A stretch of 64,000 bases of DNA from CAZDDB01 sp963843285 (GTDB lineage Bacteria; Acidobacteriota; HRBIN11; JAKEFK01). Of this stretch, positions 9,241-18,530 are shown piece after piece (position 1 is the stretch's first letter; each line of letters opens with the position of its first letter). The stretch lies in NCBI GenBank assembly GCA_963843285.1, contig CAWJJO010000004.1, positions 62,001 to 126,000 on the forward strand, read 5' to 3'. Under the pieces are notes generated by a model. It searched no databases, had not been told where the DNA came from, and worked only from the letters and a program-made list of their open reading frames with translations. The translations under genes were made by a program, and so were the position numbers.

Positions 9241-9560
9241 GTTGCAGCTCTGGAACGGGCTTGTAGGGCCGTGCATTGCCATTGGAAAACACGAGCCTGT
9301 AGGGGCTGTGCATTTGCCGTGGCAAGCACCTGGAACATAAAAGTGAAGGTTGCGCAAAAGCAATTTAGGAACATTCAAGTGCACGCAAATGCACAGCCCG
9401 CAACATGTTGCAGCGCGGATTGCAATTCGCGTGACGGGCTGAGCATTTTCCGCGCGAACAGAATCGACGTAAAACTGAGGAAAGAGACAAAAGTAGGAAG
9501 GATAAACTTTGATGGAAAATGCTCAGCCCCTACATTAGCCGGGAACTTTTCTTGATTTGA
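9241..9560. repeat. Intergenic repeat cluster (GTAGGGGCTGTGCATT type)
   Basis: The 369-bp gap before the M13 gene has no supported gene. It holds short units GTAGGGCCGTGCATTGCC and GTAGGGGCTGTGCATTTGCC in tandem. Inverted partners GCAAATGCACAGCCCG and GGAAAATGCTCAGCCCCTAC lie further right, so several hairpins can form. Confidence 0.55.
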
Positions 9561-9609
9561 TACGTATATTGTGGGATCTTTTCGTGTCTTTGATTTCAGG
9601 AGGCTATAG

Positions 9610-11646
9610 ATGAGTTTCAAAGTCCGGCTATTTCTTCCGATATTTTTCGTATTCCTGGCATTGTCCAGTCAGGTCCCTGCTGCTTCGCAAGAAAGCGGCA
9701 TCGATATTAAGGCGATGGATACAACCGCAGATCCATGTCAGAACTTCTACCAATTTACAAACGGCAAATGGCTGGAGAATAACCCCATTCCCGCGGAGCG
9801 TTCTTCGTGGGGAGCGGGCAGTCAGGTTTATGAAAACAACCTGGTAATCCTGCACCAGATCCTCGATGAAGTATCCACAGACACGGCCGCGACGAAAGGA
9901 AGTATTCGTCAGAAAGTCGGAGATTTTTATCGTCTCGGAATGGACGAAGCAAAGATCGAAACCGAAGATCTGAAACCACTGGAGCCTGAATTTCAGCGGA
10001 TTGCGAACATCAAAGACGCGGCTGCCCTGGTGGATACTCTCGCATATTTTCATACGACAAATACCTTTCCGGCCTTCGCAATGTTTGTAGAACAAGATTT
10101 CAAAGACAGCACACGAAATATTGCATGGCTATATCAAGGCGGATTGGGTTTACCCGATCGCGATTACTATTTCAGCGAAGATCCGAAAATGACAGAGATT
10201 CGCAAGGAGTATGTCCTGCACATCGCGAAGATGTTGCAGTTTCTTGGCGATTCCGAACAGGACGCTGCGACAAAGGCGAAAGCGATCATGGATCTGGAAA
10301 CCAGACTGGCAAAAGTCTCCATGACAGTGGTGGAACAGAGAGACCCGAACGCGATCTACCACAGGATGACCCGGGCAGATCTGCAGAACCTTGCTCCCAA
10401 TATTGATTGGAGACATTACTTTACCGCGATTGGACTCGCCGATCCGGGCGATATGAATGTTGCCCAGCCGGAATTTTTCAAAGAGCTCAACACAATGGTC
10501 ACCTCAGTTTCGATGAATGACTGGCATGACTACTTGAGATGGCAGCTAGTCCACGAGGCGGCGCCATTCCTCAGCTCGCGCTTTGTAAATGAAGATTTCC
10601 GCTTTAACAGCGGCGTGATCCGCGGAACCAAGGAGCTGCGACCTCGCTGGAAGCGAGTTCTGGAAACGACCGACCAGCTTCTTGGAGAAGCGCTGGGACA
10701 GTTGTATGTGGAGCGCGCGTTTCCACCGGAAGCAAAAGCCCGGGCACTTGTGATGGTTCAGAATTTGAAGGCGGCCCTGGGTGACCGTCTGGCGGAATTG
10801 GATTGGGTCAGCGAAGAGACACGCAAACAGGGACTACGCAAGCTGAACGCAATCGCCATCAAAGTCGGTTATCCGGACAAATGGCGTGATTATTCCAGTC
10901 TGCCGCTCGATCAGGAAAGTTACGTAAGAAATGTGGCGCAGGCCGCGCAGTTTGAATTTCGACGCAAACTCGCGCAGATCGGGAAGCCGATCGACCGCAC
11001 GGAGTGGGGTATGACTCCGCCGACCGTGAACGCTTACTACAATCCCACCATGAATGAAATCGTATTCCCCGCAGGAATTCTCCAGCCTCCCTTCTTTGAC
11101 GCCAAGGTGGATGACGCATCCAATTACGGCGGGATTGGGAGTGTAATCGGTCATGAGCTCACACACGGTTTTGACGATGAGGGCCGCCAGTTTGATGCGG
11201 ATGGAAACTTGAAGAACTGGTGGACTGCGGAAGATGAGAAGACATACAATTCGCGCGCTGCCATCATCGAAAAACAGTACGACAATTTTGTGGCAATCGA
11301 CACGACACATGTCAATGGCAAACTCACGCTTGGTGAAAACATTGCCGATATCGGTGGTCTTAAGATCGCTTATCTGGCCTTCTTGAAAGCGATGAATGGC
11401 AAATCGATGGAAGAGAAAATCAACGGCTATTCACCTGTGCAAAGATTTTTCATTTCGAATGGACAAATCTGGCGCCGGAATACGCGTCCCGAATCGGTGC
11501 GTTTGATGATTGCGACGGATCCGCATTCTCCACCGAAATTCCGGGTGCTCGGGCCGTTATCCAATACACCGGAATTTTCCCAGGCCTTCGCATGCAAAGA
11601 TTCGTCCGCTTCCGGTTCGTCAGGAGCATCTACACAAATCTGGTAA
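9610..11646 (+). CDS. M13 family zinc endopeptidase (neprilysin/PepO-like), exported
   Basis: The protein has 678 residues and a signal peptide (LFLPIFFVFLALSSQVPAAS). It opens with the family hallmark DTTADPCQNFYQFTNGKWL. The zinc site is HELTH (H515-H519) in VIGHELTHGFDDEGRQFD, with the third ligand in GENIADIGG (Glu 576); the substrate-binding NAYYNP motif lies upstream. The C-terminus keeps the terminal Trp of the family (TQIW), but the usual Cys-rich end is replaced by a Ser/Gly stretch. The length is typical. GGAGGCTATAG provides the ribosome site. It is probably a periplasmic or surface oligopeptidase; the family cleaves on the amino side of hydrophobic residues in peptides. Confidence 0.95.
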   Translation: MSFKVRLFLPIFFVFLALSSQVPAASQESGIDIKAMDTTADPCQNFYQFTNGKWLENNPIPAERSSWGAGSQVYENNLVILHQILDEVSTDTAATKGSIRQKVGDFYRLGMDEAKIETEDLKPLEPEFQRIANIKDAAALVDTLAYFHTTNTFPAFAMFVEQDFKDSTRNIAWLYQGGLGLPDRDYYFSEDPKMTEIRKEYVLHIAKMLQFLGDSEQDAATKAKAIMDLETRLAKVSMTVVEQRDPNAIYHRMTRADLQNLAPNIDWRHYFTAIGLADPGDMNVAQPEFFKELNTMVTSVSMNDWHDYLRWQLVHEAAPFLSSRFVNEDFRFNSGVIRGTKELRPRWKRVLETTDQLLGEALGQLYVERAFPPEAKARALVMVQNLKAALGDRLAELDWVSEETRKQGLRKLNAIAIKVGYPDKWRDYSSLPLDQESYVRNVAQAAQFEFRRKLAQIGKPIDRTEWGMTPPTVNAYYNPTMNEIVFPAGILQPPFFDAKVDDASNYGGIGSVIGHELTHGFDDEGRQFDADGNLKNWWTAEDEKTYNSRAAIIEKQYDNFVAIDTTHVNGKLTLGENIADIGGLKIAYLAFLKAMNGKSMEEKINGYSPVQRFFISNGQIWRRNTRPESVRLMIATDPHSPPKFRVLGPLSNTPEFSQAFACKDSSASGSSGASTQIW

Positions 11647-11650
11647 GGAA

Positions 11651-11678
11651 GGAGTGTAAGAAAGGGGATGTGGAGATA
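11651..11678. repeat. Family D repeat arm
   Basis: GGAGTGTAAGAAAGGGGATG continues with TGGAGAT directly after the M13 stop. It matches one arm of the inverted repeat at 1002-1137. Confidence 0.6.
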
Positions 11679-11715
11679 ATGTTCTCCGTGCGCTCCGTGG
11701 TGAATCCTAGCTAGA

Positions 11716-14451
11716 TTACTGGTAGCTGAGATAGAACAGATCGGCCTGGCCGCCGGGCTTTGCGTACACGATCGTGGAAAGGTCCGGAGAGAAATCGTAG
11801 GCGTTGCCGAAGAATGAGAGCGGGAATGCAAACGGCAGTCTCAAAGCAAGCTTGGGCTCACCGATCGTCTTGCCGTCTTGCCACTCTTGACGGTAGAACA
11901 GAATTTCCCCCTTGCCCGCCAGAGAATAAAGAAAGGCTTTGTGATCGCTGGCCATTCGCACCATAAACGTTTCGATACCGGGAAGCAGAGGGATTCGTTT
12001 TTTGTCCGCAAGCGATACTTCGTAAATACCGCTTTCTTTTCCGGACAGGATTACGCCCAGCAGATATTTTCCATCCGGTGTTGCTTCCATGCCATAACAG
12101 TTTTCCAAAAACTTTTGGGCGCCTGTTCCATCCGAGTTTGCCTTCCATAGAACCGGCAGAGAAGTTCCTGATTGTGTTGTAATAAAAAGAGATTTCGTAT
12201 CTGCCGACCAGCTGACGTTGCTGATGGTTTCGGTCGCGAGTTCGATGGGAACCAGATTCCTGCCATCCACTCCAATTACAAACGCTTTGTTGTTCGCGCC
12301 GGCTTTCTCGGCTGCAAAAAACACGACGCGGGAACTATCAGGCGCCCAGAGTCCAGTGCCAATCCCGGCCGCCGCGCTCAGCTTCAGAGGATTTGTACCA
12401 TCGATGCCGGACACCCATAGTTCCGTGTTTCCCTGCGTATCCAGTATCTTAATGAAGAGTACACGCTTTCCGTCCGGAGACACGATCGGCTGAGAAGCGA
12501 GAACGCTGGAAATTTCCAGGGTTGTTCCGTTTTTCACGTTGTAGCTAACGAGTGAACCGGACTGCTTGCCATTGATGTAGTAAATGCCTTTTCCGGAAGG
12601 ATCGGGCATCGGCGAAAAATCCGGACCCGAGCCAAAGGTCAACTGTGTTACGGAACGGTCATTCAAATCGTACTTCCACAGATTCGTGAGGCTGTTGACG
12701 CTACGGCCGAATATCAAGCTCTTTCCAGGCTCCAACCAGTTTACATTTCCAAAAACGTCTTCAATTCTACCCAGATCGTCAGCCGTGCGGTTCTTCAGAT
12801 TGAGCTTGAACATATGACCCGAGTTCCCTGCGCCCGGTTGAATCGCCCCGATCAAGAGATCTTTGCCGTCAGGAAAGGGTAGAAGCCCTGCTGGAAACAT
12901 GGCGGACTTATCAAAACTGTAGATCATTTCTTCCGTCAGTCCTGATTTTCCTGCTTGAAAAACGCCTTTGCTGTCCGACTTCAAATAGAAAAAAGAATTT
13001 CCATCCGGGGCCGGCTGCAGTGAGATTCCCGAAACCACCCGCCTGGGAGTTCCGCCAAGAGTAGGAATTGCCCATTCTTCATCGCGCCCGTAGGAACGCC
13101 GGTAATAAATTTCCCGGCCATTCGGAGAGAAGCTATCGACATTCTTTGTCCCTTCGTCATTTGTCAGCTGCAGCGGTTCACCTCCGGAAGTGAGCATGAC
13201 AAATAACTGATCCACGCTGCCAACCGGTGAAGTAAAAGCAACGGTGCGGCCATCGGAAGAGAGGGTCGCCGAATTCATTACTTTATTCCACTGGCTGATC
13301 TTTGTGATTTTTCCGGGAGCCGCAGTCGGCGCCGGCTTGGCAGGAAACTTACGGTAGATTAGAAAACCGGCAAAAGCAAGAATCAGGATTCCAAGAGGAA
13401 GAACGAACTTCCATAGAGCGGATTTCGATGGAGGTTGTACTCTGATTTCCGTAGAAACGGCAACGGGGACGTTTGCAGCCGATTCCGCCGCCGGAGGAAC
13501 CGCGGTCGCCGGAACATGCGCTGCGGATCTTCCCGAATCGGAATCGCGTTTGAGACGCTTGAGATCCGCGCGAAGCTCGGCGGCAGTCTGACAGCGGACA
13601 TCGCGGTCTTTTTCCAGAGTCTTGTTGATGATTCGTTCCAGATCAGGCGGCAGTAATGGATTCAAACGAAGCGGAGACACAGGCTGCTTGTTGAGGATTG
13701 CATCAAAAATGACGGCGTTGCTGCTACCGGAAAAAGCCTGTTTGCCGGTTGCCATTTCATAGAGCACCAGGCCGAATGAAAACAGATCGGTGCGCGCATC
13801 CAGATCTTGCGCCTTCGCCTGTTCCGGTGACATATACGCGACCGTTCCGATCGTCATTCCCGGACTGGTCAACGATTCCGGCACTCCGAATGTCTCCAGC
13901 GCGGATTCTCCTGTTAGTTTGGCCGCGCTTTGAGCCCCCTGCGGCATCAACTTGGCCAATCCAAAATCCATGATCTTTGCCTGCCCCCGCTTTGTCACAA
14001 AAAGATTGGCCGGTTTGATGTCGCGATGAATGATTCCCTGTGAATGCGCCGCGTCCAGCGCGTCCGCAATCTGGATGGCAAGATCGATCAATAGATCGGT
14101 TTCCAGCGGACCGCTGGAAATCCTGTGTTTCAAGGTCTGCCCTTCCAATAATTCCATCGCGATGAAATGAACTGATTCGTAGGATGGCGGAGAGGCATCG
14201 TCACCACCGGAAAGCACGCCCGAATCAATATCGTAGATCGTGCAGATGTTGGGATGATTCAAAGCGGATGCTGCTCGCGCCTCCCGCTGAAATCGCTCCA
14301 GCGGCTGCGGATCCTTGGACAACTGCTCCGGCAAAAACTTCAGGGCGACCGTGCGGCCAAGCCGGAGATCCTCGGCGCTGTACACCACGCCCATACCCCC
14401 GCCGCCGAGACGCGACAGAATCTTGTAGTGCGTGATGGTTTTGCCGATCAT
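11716..14451 (-). CDS. Membrane Ser/Thr protein kinase with C-terminal PD40/TolB-type beta-propeller
   Basis: The protein has 911 residues. The kinase domain (about 8-300) shows GGGGMGVVY, VALKFL, HRDIKPANLF, MDFGLAK and MSPEQ. After a Pro/Ala linker a membrane helix follows near 345-365 (FVLPLGILILAFAGFLIY). Residues 380-911 form WD40-like PD40 blades (WNKVMNSATLSSDGRTVAFTS, SFSPNGREIYYRRS, IVSPDGKRVLFIK, WSADTKSLFITT). This kinase/propeller architecture is frequent in Acidobacteriota; the outer propeller is presumed to sense ligands or cell-envelope state. It is convergent with the M13 gene, and no target is evident. Confidence 0.92.
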   Translation of the reverse strand: MIGKTITHYKILSRLGGGGMGVVYSAEDLRLGRTVALKFLPEQLSKDPQPLERFQREARAASALNHPNICTIYDIDSGVLSGGDDASPPSYESVHFIAMELLEGQTLKHRISSGPLETDLLIDLAIQIADALDAAHSQGIIHRDIKPANLFVTKRGQAKIMDFGLAKLMPQGAQSAAKLTGESALETFGVPESLTSPGMTIGTVAYMSPEQAKAQDLDARTDLFSFGLVLYEMATGKQAFSGSSNAVIFDAILNKQPVSPLRLNPLLPPDLERIINKTLEKDRDVRCQTAAELRADLKRLKRDSDSGRSAAHVPATAVPPAAESAANVPVAVSTEIRVQPPSKSALWKFVLPLGILILAFAGFLIYRKFPAKPAPTAAPGKITKISQWNKVMNSATLSSDGRTVAFTSPVGSVDQLFVMLTSGGEPLQLTNDEGTKNVDSFSPNGREIYYRRSYGRDEEWAIPTLGGTPRRVVSGISLQPAPDGNSFFYLKSDSKGVFQAGKSGLTEEMIYSFDKSAMFPAGLLPFPDGKDLLIGAIQPGAGNSGHMFKLNLKNRTADDLGRIEDVFGNVNWLEPGKSLIFGRSVNSLTNLWKYDLNDRSVTQLTFGSGPDFSPMPDPSGKGIYYINGKQSGSLVSYNVKNGTTLEISSVLASQPIVSPDGKRVLFIKILDTQGNTELWVSGIDGTNPLKLSAAAGIGTGLWAPDSSRVVFFAAEKAGANNKAFVIGVDGRNLVPIELATETISNVSWSADTKSLFITTQSGTSLPVLWKANSDGTGAQKFLENCYGMEATPDGKYLLGVILSGKESGIYEVSLADKKRIPLLPGIETFMVRMASDHKAFLYSLAGKGEILFYRQEWQDGKTIGEPKLALRLPFAFPLSFFGNAYDFSPDLSTIVYAKPGGQADLFYLSYQ

Positions 14452-14563
14452 GGAAGATCATCTATTTAACTCCAATACAGGGGTAGAGGTAAAGGGGTTT
14501 TGGTAGTAGCGAATTCATTCGGCGGGCAGCTCTTTCAAGCGACTGAAGTCGCTACGTACAAAC

Positions 14564-15673
14564 TTAACTGCAGTGGTGGGTGTTGATCTCTTGTCTCTTT
14601 TCTTTGAAGGCGGATACCCAGTCATCGATCGTAATCGGAATCTTGCGGCCATCGACATAGATCATCTCATCCAGTTTGTCCGCTCGCGCGACATGAAACA
14701 GGTCGTAGATTTGTTTATCGGTAAGCTGATTCAAAAGATCCGCAAGAAACTGCCGTCCGGCTTCGCTAATCAAGGGATTGTTAAGACCATCGCTCTTCGC
14801 GAAATCAGCGCTGATCAGATTACCGATACAGCCGGGTTCTTCGGGATTCTCCTGTGTAAAAATGTTCTGGCTCTTCCATCCTCTAAAATACATCGAAGAA
14901 CTGGCCGTTACAGTCGGCCCGCCCATACCAAAAGTCGCTCCCAGATCTTGAATCATCAATACGGGCTGTTTGCAGATGATCTTTTCCTCTTCGCTTCCGA
15001 TATCTTGGGAAAAACAGGCAAGCCGCTGTTGCTCTTGCTTGCTGTCGTTGTGCTGGATGAAAACTGCAAGCAGCTTTAGCGCGTCGATTTGCGCCCTGGA
15101 GGCTCCTCCAACTTTTTCATCCACCTCATCCAGTTCGCTCCACTTCCAACCCTCATCCTTCAGTACTTCGATGGTGTCGCCTGGAAAATCCCGTTCGATT
15201 GTCGCATTCTCGATTACCATTCGTCCGCGGACGTCATCGTCCGAGGGAGAGGTCGGATTTTTTTGCGGACAATCCAGACAAATGATTCTTACCAGATAAT
15301 TCTCATCGGCGTAAAAGCCGAGAGCCCATAGCAGACGGTTTGCGGCGATTTCTCCAAATACTTCGCGACTCTGATATTTGACCCGCACCACTTCTCCCGA
15401 ATCAAGCTTGCAATGAAACTTCGGGCTGAATCCTCCGTGCGACCCGTGCGGCTCTACGTAATGACACGTAACTTCCTGATCCGGTGGAACTGCGATGGGA
15501 CTTTGCGGGCCGGCCAGGATATCCTGATTTGCAACATCTACCTTGTGCCATACTCTGGCGCGGTGGAGATATTCCCTTCGCGTGATTGGAGACACGCGCC
15601 CCAGATATTCCGACGAAAATGCAACTACAGCGCTGAGAAGGATGATGGCCGCTACAAATCTTCTGAGAAACAA
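14564..15673 (-). CDS. Exported protein with kinase-like (HipA/FAM20-like) motifs, uncharacterised family
   Basis: The protein has 369 residues and an N-terminal signal or anchor (RRFVAAIILLSAVVAFSS). No named family is certain. The order of motifs recalls atypical kinases: a strand with an invariant-type Lys (GEVVRVKYQSREVFGEIAANR), a hinge region with paired cysteines (CLDCPQK), a catalytic-loop-like AVFIQHNDSKQEQQRLAC and a DFG-like LMIQDLGATFG. Together these would supply nucleotide-binding Lys, a loop Asp/Gln and a metal-binding Asp. If correct it would act outside the cytoplasm, where ATP is normally absent, as secreted FAM20-type kinases do in the eukaryotic secretory path. The fold assignment is inference. 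It stands alone between repeats. Confidence 0.6.
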   Translation of the reverse strand: MFLRRFVAAIILLSAVVAFSSEYLGRVSPITRREYLHRARVWHKVDVANQDILAGPQSPIAVPPDQEVTCHYVEPHGSHGGFSPKFHCKLDSGEVVRVKYQSREVFGEIAANRLLWALGFYADENYLVRIICLDCPQKNPTSPSDDDVRGRMVIENATIERDFPGDTIEVLKDEGWKWSELDEVDEKVGGASRAQIDALKLLAVFIQHNDSKQEQQRLACFSQDIGSEEEKIICKQPVLMIQDLGATFGMGGPTVTASSSMYFRGWKSQNIFTQENPEEPGCIGNLISADFAKSDGLNNPLISEAGRQFLADLLNQLTDKQIYDLFHVARADKLDEMIYVDGRKIPITIDDWVSAFKEKRQEINTHHCS

Positions 15674-15692
15674 TCAATTCTCCCTGGTACCT

Positions 15693-15738
15693 TGTGGTCG
15701 CCCTCGATGAGGGCGGGGACAAGCCCCGCCCCTACCAA
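15693..15738. repeat. Family C palindromic repeat (GGGCGGGGACAAGCCCCGCCC)
   Basis: The hairpin GGCGGGGACAAGCCCCGCC is flanked by GTCGCCCTC and CTACCA. Copies recur at 22583-22634 and, in variant form, at 56769-56843. Confidence 0.7.
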
Positions 15739-15842
15739 CTCCGAATCTAGTCACGATTCCCGGGAACGCAATCGCTGAACTCGTTGAATCCCGACGCAAT
15801 TTTCCCCAATGGATTATGCCACGGGAAGAGAGTGCGCCCCCC

Positions 15843-15869
15843 GATCTCCACATCCCCCTTCTTACACCG
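15843..15869. repeat. Family D repeat arm at the 3' end of the MBL-fold gene
   Basis: GATCTCCACATCCCCCTTCT continues with TACACC. It supplies the TAA stop of the gene at 15862-16653. Confidence 0.6.
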
Positions 15870-16653
15870 CCTCAAAGAGCCTTCGCTCCACAATCGACTG
15901 GAGGTTTCGCTTATGAAAAATATTTTCAAACGGAGTACCTTCCACGCCGGAGGGTAGACAATCGTTCAGGCGCAGGTTCGAAATCGCTTCTTCCGATCCC
16001 TCTTGCCATCCCTTTGCCGCCAACCGTTGCAGTGATTCCAGGTAGTAAGATGCGTGATCGACGGCAGCAGCGGCACGAACATTCCCGTGGCTGGAAATCA
16101 GGTTCGTTCTGCCTCTCCGTCTGATCTCCTGCAATGCTCGTGAGAAGAGTAACGGACTCGAGTATTTCATATATACCGTATTCCCCACCAGCGTATCTCC
16201 CACATGAATCAGGTCCGCTTCGGGAATATCCACATTGATCGTGCTCATTGTGTGTCCCGGATTGTAAAACAGATGCAGATTGTAGCGCCCCCAGTGCAAG
16301 ATCATCTCATCCGAAATCAGCATCGTAGGTTCGACAAAATTAGACTTCTCCTCGTCGGAGCGATGCAGCTCCGAGTCGAATGTGTGGCGGTAATTCTTGT
16401 GAGCCACAATCTGACTATGCGGGAAGAGTTTTAACCCGGCCAGGTGGTCGCTGAAATAGTGCGTCGAAACAATGAATCTCACTTTCTTTTCGAGCCGTCC
16501 CTCCACAAAATCTTTCAGCTCCTGCGCATCCTTTCTGGTCGCCATGGTTTCTATCAACAAAGCGTCTTTCCCGTTCAGAACAATCGTGGAATTCGAATCG
16601 TATGCATCCCCGATCGCAATATGAACATCCGCGTCAATCTGCTGAACTCGCAT
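15862..16653 (-). CDS. Metallo-beta-lactamase-fold hydrolase with altered metal motif
   Basis: The protein has 263 residues, an MBL fold without signal peptide. The metal motif HxHxDH reads THYFSDHLAG, so the second His is Phe (codon TTC); the other sites look normal: PGHTMST, the Asp in IHVGDTL and SSHGNV. Loss of one ligand would leave a one-metal or modified site. It shares a 119-bp intergenic region with the divergent MetR-like regulator at 16773, and a MetR-type box lies between them, so it is a likely target of that regulator. The substrate is unknown. The stop codon lies inside a dispersed repeat. Confidence 0.87.
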   Translation of the reverse strand: MRVQQIDADVHIAIGDAYDSNSTIVLNGKDALLIETMATRKDAQELKDFVEGRLEKKVRFIVSTHYFSDHLAGLKLFPHSQIVAHKNYRHTFDSELHRSDEEKSNFVEPTMLISDEMILHWGRYNLHLFYNPGHTMSTINVDIPEADLIHVGDTLVGNTVYMKYSSPLLFSRALQEIRRRGRTNLISSHGNVRAAAAVDHASYYLESLQRLAAKGWQEGSEEAISNLRLNDCLPSGVEGTPFENIFHKRNLQSIVERRLFEAV

Positions 16654-16725
16654 GAGGTCCTCCTTTTTCGGATAGCTTAGCGTCTGTGATGATATTTGTA
16701 AAATTAATTGTTTTCAGCTCTATGA

Positions 16726-16738
16726 TGAAATTCTTTCA
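16726..16738. promoter_or_regulatory. MetR-type operator TGAA-N5-TTCA
   Basis: TGAAATTCTTTCA is a perfect match to the MetR consensus (TGAA, five bases with central T, TTCA). It sits 35 bp before the regulator start and 73 bp before the divergent MBL-fold start, the usual position for LysR-type autoregulation and activation of a divergent target. Confidence 0.7.
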
Positions 16739-16772
16739 TGGTTGATTGCATCGCAATAGATTCGTTGTTATC

Positions 16773-17720
16773 ATGACTTCCATGGACCTGGAAGTTCGCC
16801 ACCTCAAGCTTGTGGATGCGATCGCAAGCGAAGGCGGCATGACCAAAGCAGCCGACCGACTGCACCTCACCCAATCCGCGCTCAGTCATCAATTGAAAGA
16901 AATCGAGGACCGGCTGGATACTCTTCTTTTCTTGCGATTGAAGAAAAAAATGGTCCTGACCGAAGCCGGGGAAAGAGTGTTGAGAACGGCGCGTCAGGTT
17001 TTAGAAGAGCTGATCCATACCGAGCAAGAGGTTCGAAAAATTGGAAAAGGAGAACAGGGCGTTATCCGAATCAGCACTCAATGTAACACCTGTTACCACT
17101 GGCTGCCTTCGATGTTGAAGCTGTTTTACCGGAAATACCCCGGAGTGGAAGTTCGCATTGTTCTGGAAGCTACGGATGCTCCGATCAAAGCTCTATTGCA
17201 AGGAAAGTTAGATGTGGCGATCGCGTATTCCAGAATTGCAGACCGCAGTCTCTCTTATTTCCCGTTGTTCGAAGACGAGCTCGTTGTTGTAATGCCGAAA
17301 GGGCATCCGCTTGCCTCGGCATCTTATGTGAAAGCGCAGGATCTTGCGGAAGATAACTTAATTCTGTACGCAGTGCCGCTGGAAACGAATCTTGTGTTTC
17401 AGAAGATCCTGGCTCCGAATGGGATCTTGCCGAAGAAGATTTATCACGTCATGTTGACCGAGGCTATCATTGAGATGGTCCGCGCCGGAATCGGCATTTC
17501 CGTTCTTGCGGGATGGGCGGTAGCACCTTACGTAAAATCGGGAGATTTAAGAGCTGTTCCGTTGACAAAAAAGGGAATTTGGCGTGACTGGTTTGCGGTG
17601 ATGACCGCGATGGAAGAAACACCGGAGTATCTTCTGGATTTTGTAAAACTACTTGCCGGTCGCGCTTTGCCGTCGCGTTTGAAACCTACCAAACAGAAGG
17701 GAAGGAGGAACAGACAATGA
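16773..17720 (+). CDS. LysR-family transcriptional regulator, MetR-like
   Basis: The protein has about 315 residues. The N-terminal winged HTH reads MDLEVRHLKLVDAIASEGGMTKAADRLHLTQSALSHQLKEIEDRL, which aligns with the start of MetR. The effector domain (about 95-300) is of PBP2 type, with FYRKYPGVEVRIVLE and LQGKLDVAIAYS. Starts at 16746, 16773 and 16782 are all in frame; 16773 or 16782 fits family alignment best, and no clear ribosome site separates them. The gene overlaps the following DapB-like gene by four bases (ATGA), so the two form a translationally coupled unit. In MetR the effector is homocysteine; whether this protein uses it is unknown. Confidence 0.88.
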   Translation: MTSMDLEVRHLKLVDAIASEGGMTKAADRLHLTQSALSHQLKEIEDRLDTLLFLRLKKKMVLTEAGERVLRTARQVLEELIHTEQEVRKIGKGEQGVIRISTQCNTCYHWLPSMLKLFYRKYPGVEVRIVLEATDAPIKALLQGKLDVAIAYSRIADRSLSYFPLFEDELVVVMPKGHPLASASYVKAQDLAEDNLILYAVPLETNLVFQKILAPNGILPKKIYHVMLTEAIIEMVRAGIGISVLAGWAVAPYVKSGDLRAVPLTKKGIWRDWFAVMTAMEETPEYLLDFVKLLAGRALPSRLKPTKQKGRRNRQ

Positions 17721-18511
17721 CGCAAAGAGTTTGCATAACAGGAGCAACGGGGTGGGCAGGAAGTGCGCTTGCTGCGGCCGTATTTCAATCGGACGATTTG
17801 AGTCTGGTGAGCGCCGTATCGCGCACACAAGCGGGAAAAGCGCTGGGAAACGTACTGGGCATTGACGGTCTGGAAACGGTCATCAGCGGTTCGGTGAAGG
17901 AAGCTCTCCAAACACCTGTGGATGTGCTGGTGGATTACACAAAACCCGATGTGGTAAAAGCGAACGTACTGGCGGCGATTGACAAGAAAGTGCACGTGGT
18001 GATCGGGACGTCCGGCTTAACGGAAGACGATTTTGTTGAGATCCAGGAAGCTGCATTGCGAAATCAGGTGGGTGTAATCGCGGCGGGAAATTTCTCGATG
18101 ACGGCTGTATTGTTGGAGCGTTTTGCGCTGGAAGCCGCGCGCTATCTTTCCTCCTGGGAAATTTTGGACTTTGCATCTGCGAACAAACCGGATGCGCCGA
18201 GTGGTGTATCCCGTCAGCTCGCTTCCCGGTTGTCGGAAATCAAGAGTCCGGTGATCGCGTACCCGGTAGAAAAAACGATGGGGCCAAAAGAAAGCAGAGG
18301 AGCTTCCTTCGGTGGAACGCAAGTCCATTCCATCCGATTACCGGGTTACACGATTGCGCTTGAAATCATTTTTGGTGAGCCCGAAGAGCGTCTGATCTTG
18401 CGTCATGAGGCAGGGACCGGAGCGGAGCCCTACGTGCGCGGCGCTCTTCTCGCCATCCGGAAAGTACACGAAATTACCGGCCTGACGAGAAGCCTGGAAC
18501 GAATCCTTTAG
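17717..18511 (+). CDS. DapB-like 4-hydroxy-tetrahydrodipicolinate reductase homologue lacking the catalytic His pair
   Basis: The protein has 264 residues. A Rossmann start (VCITGATGWAGSALA), the middle DYTKPDVVKANVLAAIDKKVHVVIGTSGL and the signature NKPDAPSG place it in the DapB family. Canonical DapB has a His-His pair just before the Lys of K-x-D-A-P-S-G; here that stretch reads LDFASANKPDAPSG, so the Lys is present and both His are absent. DapB reduces hydroxytetrahydrodipicolinate with NAD(P)H in lysine synthesis; this copy may act on another substrate. It is coupled to the LysR gene by an ATGA overlap rather than to other lysine genes. Confidence 0.82.
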   Translation: MTQRVCITGATGWAGSALAAAVFQSDDLSLVSAVSRTQAGKALGNVLGIDGLETVISGSVKEALQTPVDVLVDYTKPDVVKANVLAAIDKKVHVVIGTSGLTEDDFVEIQEAALRNQVGVIAAGNFSMTAVLLERFALEAARYLSSWEILDFASANKPDAPSGVSRQLASRLSEIKSPVIAYPVEKTMGPKESRGASFGGTQVHSIRLPGYTIALEIIFGEPEERLILRHEAGTGAEPYVRGALLAIRKVHEITGLTRSLERIL

Positions 18512-18530
18512 AGGGACTTGTATATGCCTG

